Shown piece by piece: positions 33,961 through 42,922 of a stretch of DNA of 64,000 bases; position 1 is the stretch's first letter, and each line of letters opens with the position of its first letter. Source of the DNA: an uncultured Aquimarina sp. (GTDB taxonomy: Bacteria > Bacteroidota > Bacteroidia > Flavobacteriales > Flavobacteriaceae). The stretch spans positions 124,001 to 188,000 of the forward strand of contig CANMSO010000004.1 in the NCBI GenBank assembly GCA_947500545.1, in the 5' to 3' direction. Made by a program: the position numbers and the translations under genes. The notes beneath the pieces are model-generated. The model searched no databases. It was given only the letters and a program-made list of their open reading frames with translations, and was not told where the DNA came from.

Positions 33961-34484
33961 TATAAATAAAGATCAATCAGTCCCTCTGGAGTATTTACTC
34001 TTACTACTTTTTGTTCTCTATCTATTTTATCTATGAATTCATCATTCATTGGGATCAAAATCTCGGTACCATTACGATCAATTTCGAATAATGCCTGAGC
34101 AGTACTATCATTAATTGATTTGATAACTCCTACTTCTCCAAAAGTGTTATCTAAAATGGTAAATCCAATTACCTCGTGATAATAAAATTGATCTCCCTCA
34201 AGTTTTGGCAATAAGGTTAGTGGTAGATAAATTTTAGCTTTCATAAGATCATCTGCATCCTCTTCTGAATCTACATCTTCAAATTTTACTCTAAGTAAAT
34301 CGCTTTTGTGCAATGAGCACTTTTCAATAAAAAATGGAACCAGATTATTGTTGTAGTCAACAAATACTGATTCCATTTTCACATAACTTTCTGGTTCGTC
34401 GGTATCTAATTTGATCAATACCTCTCCCCTAAAACTAAATTTACTTACGATTTTACCTAGATAGAAGCATTCTTCTTTCTTCAT
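33960..34484 (-). CDS. rimM: Ribosome maturation factor RimM
   Basis: The 174-residue protein opens ECFYLGKIVSKFSFRGEVLI, the N-terminal RimM beta-barrel that binds S19. A C-terminal PRC barrel holds FYYHEVIGFTILD and ILIPMNDEFI. RimM assists late assembly of the 30S head. Position directly after rpsP is the usual arrangement in bacteria (rpsP-rimM-trmD), although here trmN6 replaces trmD as the third gene. Normal length for the family. Confidence 0.92.
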   Translation of the reverse strand: MKKEECFYLGKIVSKFSFRGEVLIKLDTDEPESYVKMESVFVDYNNNLVPFFIEKCSLHKSDLLRVKFEDVDSEEDADDLMKAKIYLPLTLLPKLEGDQFYYHEVIGFTILDNTFGEVGVIKSINDSTAQALFEIDRNGTEILIPMNDEFIDKIDREQKVVRVNTPEGLIDLYL

Positions 34485-34498
34485 CGTTAATAATGCAA

Positions 34499-35068
34499 CT
34501 ATTCTTCCTCGTTGCTAGCTTCTTTAGTTACTTCTTCTGTTGCAGTTTCAGCTTCTGGAGCCTCTACTACATCTGCTTCTTCAGTTGTTTCTGCTTCAGC
34601 TTCTACTTCTTCTGCATTTGCAGCCGCAGCTTCTGCTTCACGTTTAGCATTAACTTCTTTTTCAGCTTCAAGTGCTTTTGCTTTAGCAGCAGCCTCAGCT
34701 TTTGCTAATTGATCCTTTTTAGCATTAACGCCTCCTTCTTTTTCAGATAACCAAGCATTGAATTTTTCTTCAGCTTGCTCCTCTGTCAAAGCACCTTTTC
34801 TTACTCCACCGGCAAGGTGATTTTTAAGTAAAGCTCCTTTGTAAGATAGAATAGCTTTTGCAGTATCGGTAGGTTGCGCACCGTTCTGTAACCATTTTAC
34901 AGCTCCGTCAACATCAAGGTCAACACTAGCTGGGTTTACATTAGGATTGTAAGTACCTAATTTTTCAAGGTATCTACCATCTCTTTTTGATCTAGCATCT
35001 GCTGCTACGATCCAGTAAAAAGGTTTTCCTTTTTTACCGTGTCTCTGTAATCTAATTTTAACAGACAT
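34499..35068 (-). CDS. rpsP: 30S ribosomal protein S16 with long acidic Ala/Glu tail
   Basis: Residues 1 to about 80 are a normal S16: [20 protein letters not shown], then [20 protein letters not shown]. The E. coli protein is 82 residues; this one is 189. The extra hundred residues are lysine/alanine-rich, then strongly acidic (repeated [15 protein letters not shown]), and probably form a helix or remain disordered outside the 30S body. Extended S16 tails occur in Bacteroidetes. It is the first gene of the rpsP-rimM-trmN6 operon with a strong promoter. A long plus-strand frame over the tail is an artefact of its repetitive codons. Confidence 0.95.
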   Translation of the reverse strand: MSVKIRLQRHGKKGKPFYWIVAADARSKRDGRYLEKLGTYNPNVNPASVDLDVDGAVKWLQNGAQPTDTAKAILSYKGALLKNHLAGGVRKGALTEEQAEEKFNAWLSEKEGGVNAKKDQLAKAEAAAKAKALEAEKEVNAKREAEAAAANAEEVEAEAETTEEADVVEAPEAETATEEVTKEASNEEE

Positions 35069-35113
35069 AAAAATTAATTTTTGGGTACACGACCCTGTTT
35101 ATAATTAAGGCCG

Positions 35114-35146
35114 CAAAGGTAGTTATTTTAATTAGAACGAAATCAA
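35114..35146 (-). promoter_or_regulatory. rpsP operon promoter
   Basis: Minus-strand TTG (35144-35146), 22 bases, TACCTTTG (35114-35121), matching the Bacteroidetes housekeeping promoter; 46 bases before the rpsP start. Confidence 0.7.
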
Positions 35147-35322
35147 TAATTTAAAAGTTTATTCTTTGCGCTATATTGATTAATATTTTTAAGGATTGTC
35201 AAATTTGGTTATCTATCATCAATTATTGAAGGATGAATTCCTATAAAATCATTCATTTTGTCTATAAAATTTCACTTTTTGTGTATTTCATCGATAATAT
35301 ATGTCTTTTTTCGATTAAAAAA

Positions 35323-35353
35323 TTGTTTTATCCGAATTTAACTTATATGTTTG
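35323..35353 (+). promoter_or_regulatory. Promoter of the DUF6252-like lipoprotein gene
   Basis: TTG (35323-35325), exactly 20 bases, TATGTTTG (35346-35353). Transcription should begin close to 35360, placing the palindrome at 35369-35386 at the start of the transcript. Confidence 0.65.
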
Positions 35354-35368
35354 TACTGTAAACATTTT

Positions 35369-35386
35369 ATTACGGTAAACCGTAAT
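35369..35386 (+). promoter_or_regulatory. Palindrome ATTACGGTAAACCGTAAT, candidate operator or leader hairpin
   Basis: Perfect 8-bp arms around a central AA, positioned just after the predicted transcription start of the lipoprotein gene. A repressor site or a small 5' hairpin are both possible. Confidence 0.45.
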
Positions 35387-35408
35387 TAAAATTGCAAAAG
35401 CCCCAAAT

Positions 35409-36254
35409 ATGATTAGAATAACTACCCTATTGGCAGTTTTCTGCCTTATTTTTACTTCTTGTTCAACAGATACTGAAATCAACGACCCAGCTCTTCAGGC
35501 TAAAGTTGATGGAGAAATCTTTAGATCTTCAATAAAAAAAGCTGTTATCTATTATGACGGGACGTTAGTAATCTCTGGAAGTGAAGGAGACAAATCTATA
35601 AGCTTTACTACTTCATCAACCAAGATAGGAGTTTATAAAATAGGTCAACAACAAACCGTAAACAAAGTTAGTTTTCAAAAAAATGAAGTAAAATTTATTT
35701 CTGAAGATGGAACAACCGAAGGAACGGTTAACATTACTCAGATACATAACAATGAAATTTCTGGTAATTTTTACTTCAAAGACCTAAAAGATAATAGTGG
35801 CAATTCGATGAACTTTGATAATGGATGGTTCTATAGAGTTCCTATTGAAACAGGAGTTATTGCCGAAGAAGTAATTGTTACTCAAGAAATCAATCCTTGC
35901 TTACTTAATGCTTCATTAACGGCTATAATAGATGGATCTGAAATGATTACCGATGATCATTCTGCTGCAATAATTGGTGTTGAAAATGCAGCTATCCTAA
36001 TTACAGCAACCAACCAAGATGGAGAAATATCAATAGTATTTCCATCGGATGCATTACCAGGAAGTTGGTCATTAACTGGATCAGGTGATTATAGCGCTAC
36101 ATACACAGCAAACAGAGATAAATCTTCTGCAATATCAGGAAGATTAACAATATCAGAACATGATACCGATTCTAAATGTATAAGTGGAAGTTTCGAATTT
36201 GAAACCAGAAGTGGAATTCAAGTATCAGAAGGATTCTTTGATTTTGGCTACTAA
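35409..36254 (+). CDS. Two-module DUF6252-like lipoprotein
   Basis: A 281-residue lipoprotein: signal peptide MIRITTLLAVFCLIFTSCST with the lipobox Cys at 18. The mature part consists of two similar modules, each of about 115-125 residues. Each begins with a KVDG/IIDG strand (ALQAKVDGEIFRS near residue 30; LTAIIDGSEMITDD near 170), and ends with ISGNFYFKDLKD or ISGSFEFETRSG and an NGWFYRVPI/EGFFDFGY terminus. The motif set matches DUF6252 in flavobacterial lipoproteins, whose role is unknown. The second module has a Cys in the conserved xxCISGSF turn. A consensus promoter precedes it and a strong terminator follows, so it is monocistronic. Confidence 0.7.
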   Translation: MIRITTLLAVFCLIFTSCSTDTEINDPALQAKVDGEIFRSSIKKAVIYYDGTLVISGSEGDKSISFTTSSTKIGVYKIGQQQTVNKVSFQKNEVKFISEDGTTEGTVNITQIHNNEISGNFYFKDLKDNSGNSMNFDNGWFYRVPIETGVIAEEVIVTQEINPCLLNASLTAIIDGSEMITDDHSAAIIGVENAAILITATNQDGEISIVFPSDALPGSWSLTGSGDYSATYTANRDKSSAISGRLTISEHDTDSKCISGSFEFETRSGIQVSEGFFDFGY

Positions 36255-36711
36255 ACCACGACTCAACTTAACCACGAAAAGCGCTCATTAATAACAATGA
36301 GCGTTTTTCTTTTTTTTAGAGAACTGAAGTTTCATTTTCTATAAAAAAAGTATAAGAATTTTTACATTCTGACCTTAACTTTAGTAGCAATAATCGCCGT
36401 AAAGATGTTAGCTATCTAACATTTACACTTTTTCATCTCACTTACGAACCTCATGAATTCTGTTAATTAATTGCAAAAATAGCTGTGTTATATTTAACAC
36501 ATATTTATCTACAAACCTTTTAAAAACAGTACTTTTCACCTCTATAAGCATCTAACACTCACAAATCGCATTGTTTTTTATTTTTTTTCTCTGTAAGAAT
36601 AAAATATTGTTGTCGTCTGAACATATATCAAAACTTAAATATTAGCTTTTGAAACCTAAAAATGATTGGCCAATTGTTTTTTAAAGACACAAAAATTTAA
36701 AAAACAAAATC
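36255..36711. other. Intergenic region
   Basis: About 455 bases between two lipoprotein genes. The left end holds the terminator 36276-36318. The rest is AT-rich (several homopolymer T runs) and should carry the next promoter; no consensus TAnnTTTG box is evident, and I see no RNA or reading frame. Confidence 0.4.
36276..36318 (+). terminator. Rho-independent terminator
   Basis: Stem GAAAAGCGCTCATT / AATGAGCGTTTTTC (one G-U pair), loop AATAAC, then a run of T. Confidence 0.85.
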
Positions 36712-38067
36712 ATGAAAAATTTAAAAACAATACTCTTAGCCCTATTTGTAGCCTCAATATTTACAGCGTGTAGTAATGATGACGCTATAGTCCCGGAAGA
36801 TCAATCTGTAGTAAAGGAAGAAGCGGATGCAAAATCTTTTCAATCTTTTAGAGCCTTAAAAGAAGCCAAACTACTATTAAGCAGTATTCGAAGAGATGGA
36901 GGAACTCCATATAACGTATTTAGCCCTGCACTTCGTTTTACAGCAGAACAAAATGTCTTTTTACCCAGTGTATTAGGTATAGATTATCGAATAGATAGAT
37001 CCGTAGTTCCTGCTGGACCTACTGCTAGGTTCCCTATGTTTCAAGGTTGGGAAACGTTACCCGATGGAAGCCGAAGAAAAGGTTATTACGTAATAACCGA
37101 AGCATCTAATAAAGCAATGGCAAAAAAGCTAGGCGTTATTTTTTCCCCTAGAATGGCTGCTTCTGTAGGCTCTGGAGGTGAGCAAAGGGCTCATTGGAAT
37201 CGCAGAGGAAGACTCGTATTTGAAGGGTCTGTAGATTTTTCACCAAAAAGATCTTTGGTGGCCGGTGCAGCATCAGATGATGGATTATTATTTGGTTTCC
37301 CGCCAGCAGAAGCTAACCCTGGAGCTATAGCAGATGCTAAATGGTCTTCTTATGTTGTATTGCCTAGTGGAGTTGTAATTAATGCTCAGTTAGTAGCAAA
37401 CAGTACTGGTATTCACGATAGAATTCCTAATCCTAACGGAAATAGCATTGCAGATCAAGATGATTTAAACAATCCAAATCTAGCCATCGATCAAGCATCA
37501 GTTGTAATGCAACTTTTAGACGGATGGCAAAATGGACAACCATATTACTTCCATATTGTAACAGATACTTCTGATCCAGGGCCAGCTGCTATCGAATTAG
37601 GTGTTTTTGCCCCAAGATTGGCAAGCTTACCAACATTTGGATTATTCCCAGGAGGCTCAATGTTACCTTTTAGCCCAACAGCCAATGGAAGAACTACAGA
37701 CACAGACGGGTTTGGGGTACAAGGTTTAAACACAGCTTCTTTAAGTGACCAACAAGTACAAGACCCGACAAACACGTTCCCTATTGATCCTAGAGATAGC
37801 AGATATGCACCAATGTGGGACGCACACGTTACTGAATTCACAATACCTGAAGCTGAGCGCCCAATCTTAAGAAGTTTTGACCAAGTAAATCAACTTTTAG
37901 CAGATGGTACTTTAATCCCATTTAGAGGTAATGCAAATCCAAATCCTTTAGCAAATTCGTTATCAGATTTGTTAACTGCAACAGGGGCAATTATTAACTG
38001 CCCTGTAATTACACAGCCTGAAGCAAGTGTAATTGGCACACAAATTGGATTACCGCGAAACGATTAA
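36712..38067 (+). CDS. Lipoprotein of unknown family
   Basis: A 451-residue lipoprotein with signal peptide MKNLKTILLALFVASIFTACSN (lipobox Cys at 20). No recognised domain. The mature sequence is rich in Gly, Pro and Asn with few Cys (one near the end, NCPVIT). It contains the distinctive blocks RFPMFQGWETLPDGSRRKGYY near 103, YVVLPSGVVINAQLV near 217, YYFHIVTDTSDPGP near 280 and RYAPMWDAHVTEF near 363, plus IGLPRND at the end. Similar blocks occur in uncharacterised exported proteins of several bacterial phyla, but I cannot name a family. A terminator follows; it appears monocistronic. Confidence 0.6.
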   Translation: MKNLKTILLALFVASIFTACSNDDAIVPEDQSVVKEEADAKSFQSFRALKEAKLLLSSIRRDGGTPYNVFSPALRFTAEQNVFLPSVLGIDYRIDRSVVPAGPTARFPMFQGWETLPDGSRRKGYYVITEASNKAMAKKLGVIFSPRMAASVGSGGEQRAHWNRRGRLVFEGSVDFSPKRSLVAGAASDDGLLFGFPPAEANPGAIADAKWSSYVVLPSGVVINAQLVANSTGIHDRIPNPNGNSIADQDDLNNPNLAIDQASVVMQLLDGWQNGQPYYFHIVTDTSDPGPAAIELGVFAPRLASLPTFGLFPGGSMLPFSPTANGRTTDTDGFGVQGLNTASLSDQQVQDPTNTFPIDPRDSRYAPMWDAHVTEFTIPEAERPILRSFDQVNQLLADGTLIPFRGNANPNPLANSLSDLLTATGAIINCPVITQPEASVIGTQIGLPRND

Positions 38068-38087
38068 TAGTGATAAATTAAAGATAG

Positions 38088-38125
38088 AAAGCTTAGAAGC
38101 ATCAAATGTTTCTAAGCTTTTTTTA
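38088..38125 (+). terminator. Rho-independent terminator
   Basis: Stem AAAGCTTAGAA / TTCTAAGCTTT with loop GCATCAAATG and a T-run after the unknown lipoprotein gene. Confidence 0.85.
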
Positions 38126-38199
38126 TTGTTAAACTTTAAGCTCAATAATTAGTTAATAATTCGGGATAACTTTTTAAGAAATGAACGTTGTGTTTTAGT

Positions 38200-38207
38200 T
38201 ATTTTTG
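38200..38207 (+). promoter_or_regulatory. -7 box for dnaE
   Basis: TATTTTTG, an exact TAnnTTTG, 43 bases before the ATG at 38250. Its position argues against an earlier TTG start at 38205. A correctly spaced -33 element is not obvious. Confidence 0.45.
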
Positions 38208-38249
38208 AAAGTCTTTAGTAGGGACAAATTTTTTCGAAATATCTCTTTT

Positions 38250-41200
38250 ATGTACTTAGTTTTTGATACTGAAACCACCGGATTACCAAAGCGATGGGAT
38301 GCACCAATCAGCGATACCGATAACTGGCCAAGGTGTATACAAATTGCCTGGCAATTACATGATGCAATGGGTAATTGTATCGAACACGAAGATTACTTGG
38401 TAAAACCAGATGGTTTTAATATCCCTTATGACGCAGAAAAGATTCATGGCATATCTACGGAACTAGCGGATCAGGATGGTATTACTTTACAGGAAGTTCT
38501 GGAAAAATTCAATATTGCATTATCAAAAACAAAGTTTGTCGTTGGCCAAAATGTAGGTTTCGATGTAAATATCATGGGAGCAGAATTCTATCGCCTTGGC
38601 ATAGGAAATGATTTACAAGAACTCCCAGTTCTGGATACCTGTACAGAAACTACAGCACAGCTATGTCAAATTCCGGGAGGACGAGGTGGTAAATTCAAAC
38701 TCCCAACATTGACCGAGTTGCATCAACATCTTTTTGGGGTTGCCTTTGGCGAAGCTCATAACGCAACCGCCGATGTAGAAGCAACTACACGCTGTTTTCT
38801 GGAACTAATTCGAAAACAGATCTTCACCCTTGAAGAACTTGATGTACAGCCAGATTATTTTGAAAATTTTAAAGAAACTAATCCCGAGCCTATTCAGCTT
38901 ATTGGATTAAAACATATTAATCTCAAAAAAGCTTCACAAAAAATCCGTGAGGCGCTTGAAAAAAAAGAAGCTCCCGATTTATCTCAGCAAGAGATTGATC
39001 AAAATATTGCAGCCCTTGACGAGGTAAATTTTGCTCATCTGCATAACCACACTCAATTTTCTGTATTACAATCGACTACCAGTATTCCAGATCTTGTAAA
39101 CGTGGCTGCACAACATAAAATGAAGGCGGTCGCTATGACTGATCATGCCAATATGATGGGGGCATTTCATTTTGTGCAGGCGATTTCTAATCATAATAAA
39201 AATGTAAAAACAGCCAATGAAGAAGCTGTCGAAAATGGCGAAGAACCGGAAGGTATAGAAATAAAACCCATTGTAGGTTGTGAGTTCTTTGTATGCGAAA
39301 ATCACAAAGACAAGTCTAGAAAAGATAATGGATACCAAATTGTAATGCTCGCCAAAAACAAAAACGGGTATCATAATCTGGCAAAAATGTCTTCTACAGC
39401 TTTTGTGGATGGATTCTATTATCTACCTAGAATAGACAAGGAGGTAATTAAGCAATATAAAGAAGATATTATTGTACTTACCGGTAACCTTTATGGTGAG
39501 GTTCCTAGTAAGGTTCTAAACATTGGAGAAAAACAAGCAGAAGAAGCTTTGCTTTGGTGGCATCAAGAGTTTGGTGACGATTTATATATCGAAATCATGC
39601 GCCATAATCAGGAAGATGAAAATAGAGTAAACCAAGTACTCATTGAGTTTTCAAAAAAACATAATATAAAAACCGTTGCTACAAACAACACCTATTACTG
39701 TGAAAAGAAAGATGCCAATGCCCATGATATTTTATTGTGCGTAAAAGATGGTGAAAAGCAAGCAACCCCAATAGGTCGTGGAAGAGGATATCGATACGGA
39801 CTACCAAATCAAGAATACTACTTCAAAACGCAAGAAGAAATGAAAAGTCTCTTCAAGGATTTACCCGAGGCGATAATAAATGTACAGGAAATCGTTGATA
39901 AAATTGAGCCTTTCGTACTTGCCAGAGATGTACTATTGCCAGCCTTTGATATCCCAGAACAATTTCAGTCTGAAGAAGATAAAATTGATGGAGGCAAACG
40001 AGGAGAGAATGCATACTTAAGACATATCACCTATGAAGGTGCCAAAAAACGTTACGCAGATATCACTCCAGAGATAGATGAGCGTTTAGACTTTGAACTT
40101 AAAGTAATCGAAAAAACAGGATATCCAGGGTATTTCTTAATTGTTGAAGATTTTATTCGCGCTGCTCGGGATATGGGCGTATCTGTAGGACCGGGCCGTG
40201 GATCTGCTGCAGGATCTGCGGTTGCCTATTGTTTATGGATAACAAATCTGGATCCTATCAAATATGACTTACTTTTTGAGAGATTCCTAAATCCGGATCG
40301 TGTAAGCATGCCCGATATTGATATTGATTTTGATGACGAAGGGCGTAGTCGTGTAATGGATTATGTAATCGAAAAATATGGGTCAAATCAGGTTGCACAG
40401 ATAATCACTTATGGAACGATGGCAGCAAAGTCATCGATACGTGATACTGCACGTGTATTGGACCTTCCTCTTAGTGATGCGGATCGAATTGCCAAGTTGA
40501 TCCCTAACATGTCCAAGCTTGGAAAAATCTTTGGTGTGGATGAAGCTACACTAAAGAAAAAATTTAGAAGCGACGAATTAGAAAAAGTAAACGAACTTCT
40601 AAACATTGCAGAGGGTAGTGATCTAGAAGCAGAAACCCTAAACCAAGCAAGAGTATTAGAAGGATCGGTACGAAACACCGGTATACATGCCTGTGGGGTA
40701 ATTATCACTCCTGATGATATTACCAAATTCGTTCCCGTGGCGTTGGCTAAGGATTCTGACATGTACTGTACCCAGTTTGACAACTCTGTGGTTGAAAGTG
40801 CAGGACTGCTAAAAATGGATTTCCTGGGATTAAAAACATTAACTTTAATTAAAGATACCGTCAAGATTGTAAAAGCAAAACACAATGTAGAATTAGATCC
40901 TGAAAATTTCCCATTAGACGACGAAGAAACTTATGCGCTTTTCCAGAGAGGTGAGACAGTTGGGGTATTTCAATATGAATCCCCCGGGATGCAAAAATAT
41001 ATGAAGGAATTGAAACCTACAGTTTTTGCAGATCTTATCGCCATGAATGCATTGTATCGTCCCGGACCATTAGAATATATTCCAAGTTTTATTAACAGAA
41101 AACATGGTACAGAGGAGATCAATTATGACCTTGAAGCTTGTGAGGAATATCTAAAAGAAACCTACGGAATTACGGTTTATCAGGAGCAAGTAATGCTACT

Positions 41201-42635
41201 ATCTCAGAAACTTGCAGACTTCACAAAGGGTGAGGCCGATGTACTGCGTAAGGCAATGGGTAAAAAACAAAAGGCTGTTCTAGATAAAATGAAGCCTAAA
41301 TTTATTTCTCAGGCTTCTGCCAAAGGTCATGCTGAAGATAAACTAGAAAAAATATGGAAAGATTGGGAAGCTTTTGCAGCTTACGCATTTAACAAATCTC
41401 ATTCTACTTGCTATGCCTGGATTGCATATCAAACCGCTTACCTAAAGGCACATTATCCTGCAGAATATATGGCAGCAGTACTTTCTAACAACATGAATGA
41501 CATCAAACAGGTTACCTTCTTCATGGAAGAATGTAAACGCATGAAATTAGATGTACTAGGCCCCGATGTAAATGAATCCTACCGTAAGTTCTCCGTAAAT
41601 AAAGATGGTGCCGTACGTTTTGGAATGGGAGCTGTTAAAGGTGTAGGAACTGGTGCTGTAGCTACCATTGTAGAAAACAGAAAGGAAGACGGACCTTACA
41701 AGTCAATTTTTGATATGGCCAAGCGCATTGACTTGAGAGCTGCTAATAAAAAAGCATTTGAAAGCCTTGCCTTAGCAGGCGGGTTTGATTCTTTTACAGA
41801 AACGCACAGAGGTCAATATTTCCATAAAGATGGAGACGATACTACTTTTCTTGAAAAGGCAATGAAGTATGGTTCTAAATACCAAGAAAACGAAAATTCC
41901 TCGCAAGTAAGTCTTTTTGGAGAAGCTAGCGATGTTCAAATCCCAGAACCTGTAGTTCCTCCTTGCGAAGAATGGGGAACCATGGAAAAACTTGCCCGAG
42001 AAAAAGAAGTGGTTGGAATTTATCTTTCTGGTCACCCCTTGGATGATTTTAAATACGAAATGAAATACTTCTGCAACGGCACTCTTCTAAACTTTGCAGA
42101 TTTAGAAAGTAATATAAATCGTGAAATATCATTTGGGGGTGTAATTACTGGAGTAGAACACCGCACCTCAAAGAACGGAAAAGGTTGGGCTACTTTTACC
42201 ATAGAGGATTACAATACTGCTCATGAATTCAGAATTTTTGGAGAAGAATACCTAAAACATCGTCCGTTTTTAGTACAAAGCACCTTTGTTTACGGCAAAG
42301 CTTTTATAAAAGAAGGCTGGGTAAACCGTGATACTGGTAAAAAAGGAGACCCAAGGATTCAGTTCAATAGTTTTCAATTACTTCATGATGTCATGGAAAC
42401 GTATGCAAGAAAACTAACAATTCAATTAGATATTAATAATCTTTCTGACTCTAGAATTGATTCCTTAAAAGAACTTTTAACAGAACACTCTGGAAACCAC
42501 ACTTTAAATTTTGTAATATTTGAAATGGCTGAAAAACTAAAATTACACATGCCCAGTAGAAAACAAAAGGTAAATATTTCCCAAGAACTACTGGCTGCTT
42601 TAGAAAATGACTCTGTTTATTATAAACTAAATTAG
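38250..42635 (+). CDS. dnaE: DNA polymerase III alpha subunit with fused DnaQ-like exonuclease
   Basis: The 1461-residue protein begins with an epsilon-type 3'-5' exonuclease (about 1-185): MYLVFDTETTGLPKR carries the DxE metal site, and HNATADVEATTR the ExoIII His/Asp. After a linker comes the PHP domain (FAHLHNHTQFSVLQ near 261), the polymerase core with GPGRGSAAGSAVAY and the catalytic PDIDIDFDD at 688-696, LKMDFLGLKTLTLI, the tandem HhH (near 1120-1190), and an OB fold near 1296. It is the replicative polymerase of the cell. A DnaQ domain fused N-terminally to DnaE is known in Bacteroidetes; it puts synthesis and proofreading in one chain. The ATG at 38250 gives a start exactly at the exonuclease's first strand. 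It converges on a tiny peptide gene. Confidence 0.95.
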   Translation: MYLVFDTETTGLPKRWDAPISDTDNWPRCIQIAWQLHDAMGNCIEHEDYLVKPDGFNIPYDAEKIHGISTELADQDGITLQEVLEKFNIALSKTKFVVGQNVGFDVNIMGAEFYRLGIGNDLQELPVLDTCTETTAQLCQIPGGRGGKFKLPTLTELHQHLFGVAFGEAHNATADVEATTRCFLELIRKQIFTLEELDVQPDYFENFKETNPEPIQLIGLKHINLKKASQKIREALEKKEAPDLSQQEIDQNIAALDEVNFAHLHNHTQFSVLQSTTSIPDLVNVAAQHKMKAVAMTDHANMMGAFHFVQAISNHNKNVKTANEEAVENGEEPEGIEIKPIVGCEFFVCENHKDKSRKDNGYQIVMLAKNKNGYHNLAKMSSTAFVDGFYYLPRIDKEVIKQYKEDIIVLTGNLYGEVPSKVLNIGEKQAEEALLWWHQEFGDDLYIEIMRHNQEDENRVNQVLIEFSKKHNIKTVATNNTYYCEKKDANAHDILLCVKDGEKQATPIGRGRGYRYGLPNQEYYFKTQEEMKSLFKDLPEAIINVQEIVDKIEPFVLARDVLLPAFDIPEQFQSEEDKIDGGKRGENAYLRHITYEGAKKRYADITPEIDERLDFELKVIEKTGYPGYFLIVEDFIRAARDMGVSVGPGRGSAAGSAVAYCLWITNLDPIKYDLLFERFLNPDRVSMPDIDIDFDDEGRSRVMDYVIEKYGSNQVAQIITYGTMAAKSSIRDTARVLDLPLSDADRIAKLIPNMSKLGKIFGVDEATLKKKFRSDELEKVNELLNIAEGSDLEAETLNQARVLEGSVRNTGIHACGVIITPDDITKFVPVALAKDSDMYCTQFDNSVVESAGLLKMDFLGLKTLTLIKDTVKIVKAKHNVELDPENFPLDDEETYALFQRGETVGVFQYESPGMQKYMKELKPTVFADLIAMNALYRPGPLEYIPSFINRKHGTEEINYDLEACEEYLKETYGITVYQEQVMLLSQKLADFTKGEADVLRKAMGKKQKAVLDKMKPKFISQASAKGHAEDKLEKIWKDWEAFAAYAFNKSHSTCYAWIAYQTAYLKAHYPAEYMAAVLSNNMNDIKQVTFFMEECKRMKLDVLGPDVNESYRKFSVNKDGAVRFGMGAVKGVGTGAVATIVENRKEDGPYKSIFDMAKRIDLRAANKKAFESLALAGGFDSFTETHRGQYFHKDGDDTTFLEKAMKYGSKYQENENSSQVSLFGEASDVQIPEPVVPPCEEWGTMEKLAREKEVVGIYLSGHPLDDFKYEMKYFCNGTLLNFADLESNINREISFGGVITGVEHRTSKNGKGWATFTIEDYNTAHEFRIFGEEYLKHRPFLVQSTFVYGKAFIKEGWVNRDTGKKGDPRIQFNSFQLLHDVMETYARKLTIQLDINNLSDSRIDSLKELLTEHSGNHTLNFVIFEMAEKLKLHMPSRKQKVNISQELLAALENDSVYYKLN

Positions 42636-42637
42636 GT

Positions 42638-42784
42638 TTAACCTTTTCTTGGACGCATTTGATTACCCATTCCATCTTCATCCCTATTGTAAGATATAGA
42701 ATTACTGGTATTTCCTCCTTTAATTTTTATAAGGCTGTCTCTTTTTACTTTATTTGTTTCAGAAATAGTTTTTAAGGTTTTCAT
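42638..42784 (-). CDS. 48-residue peptide with double-glycine leader (putative exported or modified peptide)
   Basis: A short gene on the minus strand directly after dnaE (three bases apart, convergent). The product starts MKTLKTISETNKVKRDSLIK, then IKGG, then 24 residues: NTSNSISYNRDEDGMGNQ followed by MRPRKG. The basic-amphipathic leader ending in K-I-K-G-G is the pattern of Bacteroidetes double-glycine precursor peptides, cleaved by C39-peptidase ABC exporters. The predicted core has Ser, Thr and Asn, but no Cys, so lanthionine formation is unlikely. No ABC exporter, radical SAM or cyclase gene is close by, so it would be an orphan. I verified the frame codon by codon. Whether it is expressed is unknown. 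Confidence 0.5.
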   Translation of the reverse strand: MKTLKTISETNKVKRDSLIKIKGGNTSNSISYNRDEDGMGNQMRPRKG

Positions 42785-42922
42785 ATGAATGAATTATAGT
42801 TATAGAAATAAATATAATTAAATTATAAAAACCGGCTCGTATATTCTATTCCTATTCTAAAATCATCTGCCAATCTATTTTTAAATTATTCTATCTTGTA
42901 AGAGAATTACACGCAACAGCAT

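Noticed and set aside
34493..34712. Plus-strand Phe/Ser- or Ala/Ser-rich frames over rpsP
   Set aside because: Complement of the repetitive Ala/Glu tail codons of S16; low-complexity artefact without a start context.
38205..38249. TTG start giving dnaE 15 extra residues
   Set aside because: The TTG lies inside the -7 box TATTTTTG, and the exonuclease's first strand begins right at the ATG at 38250.
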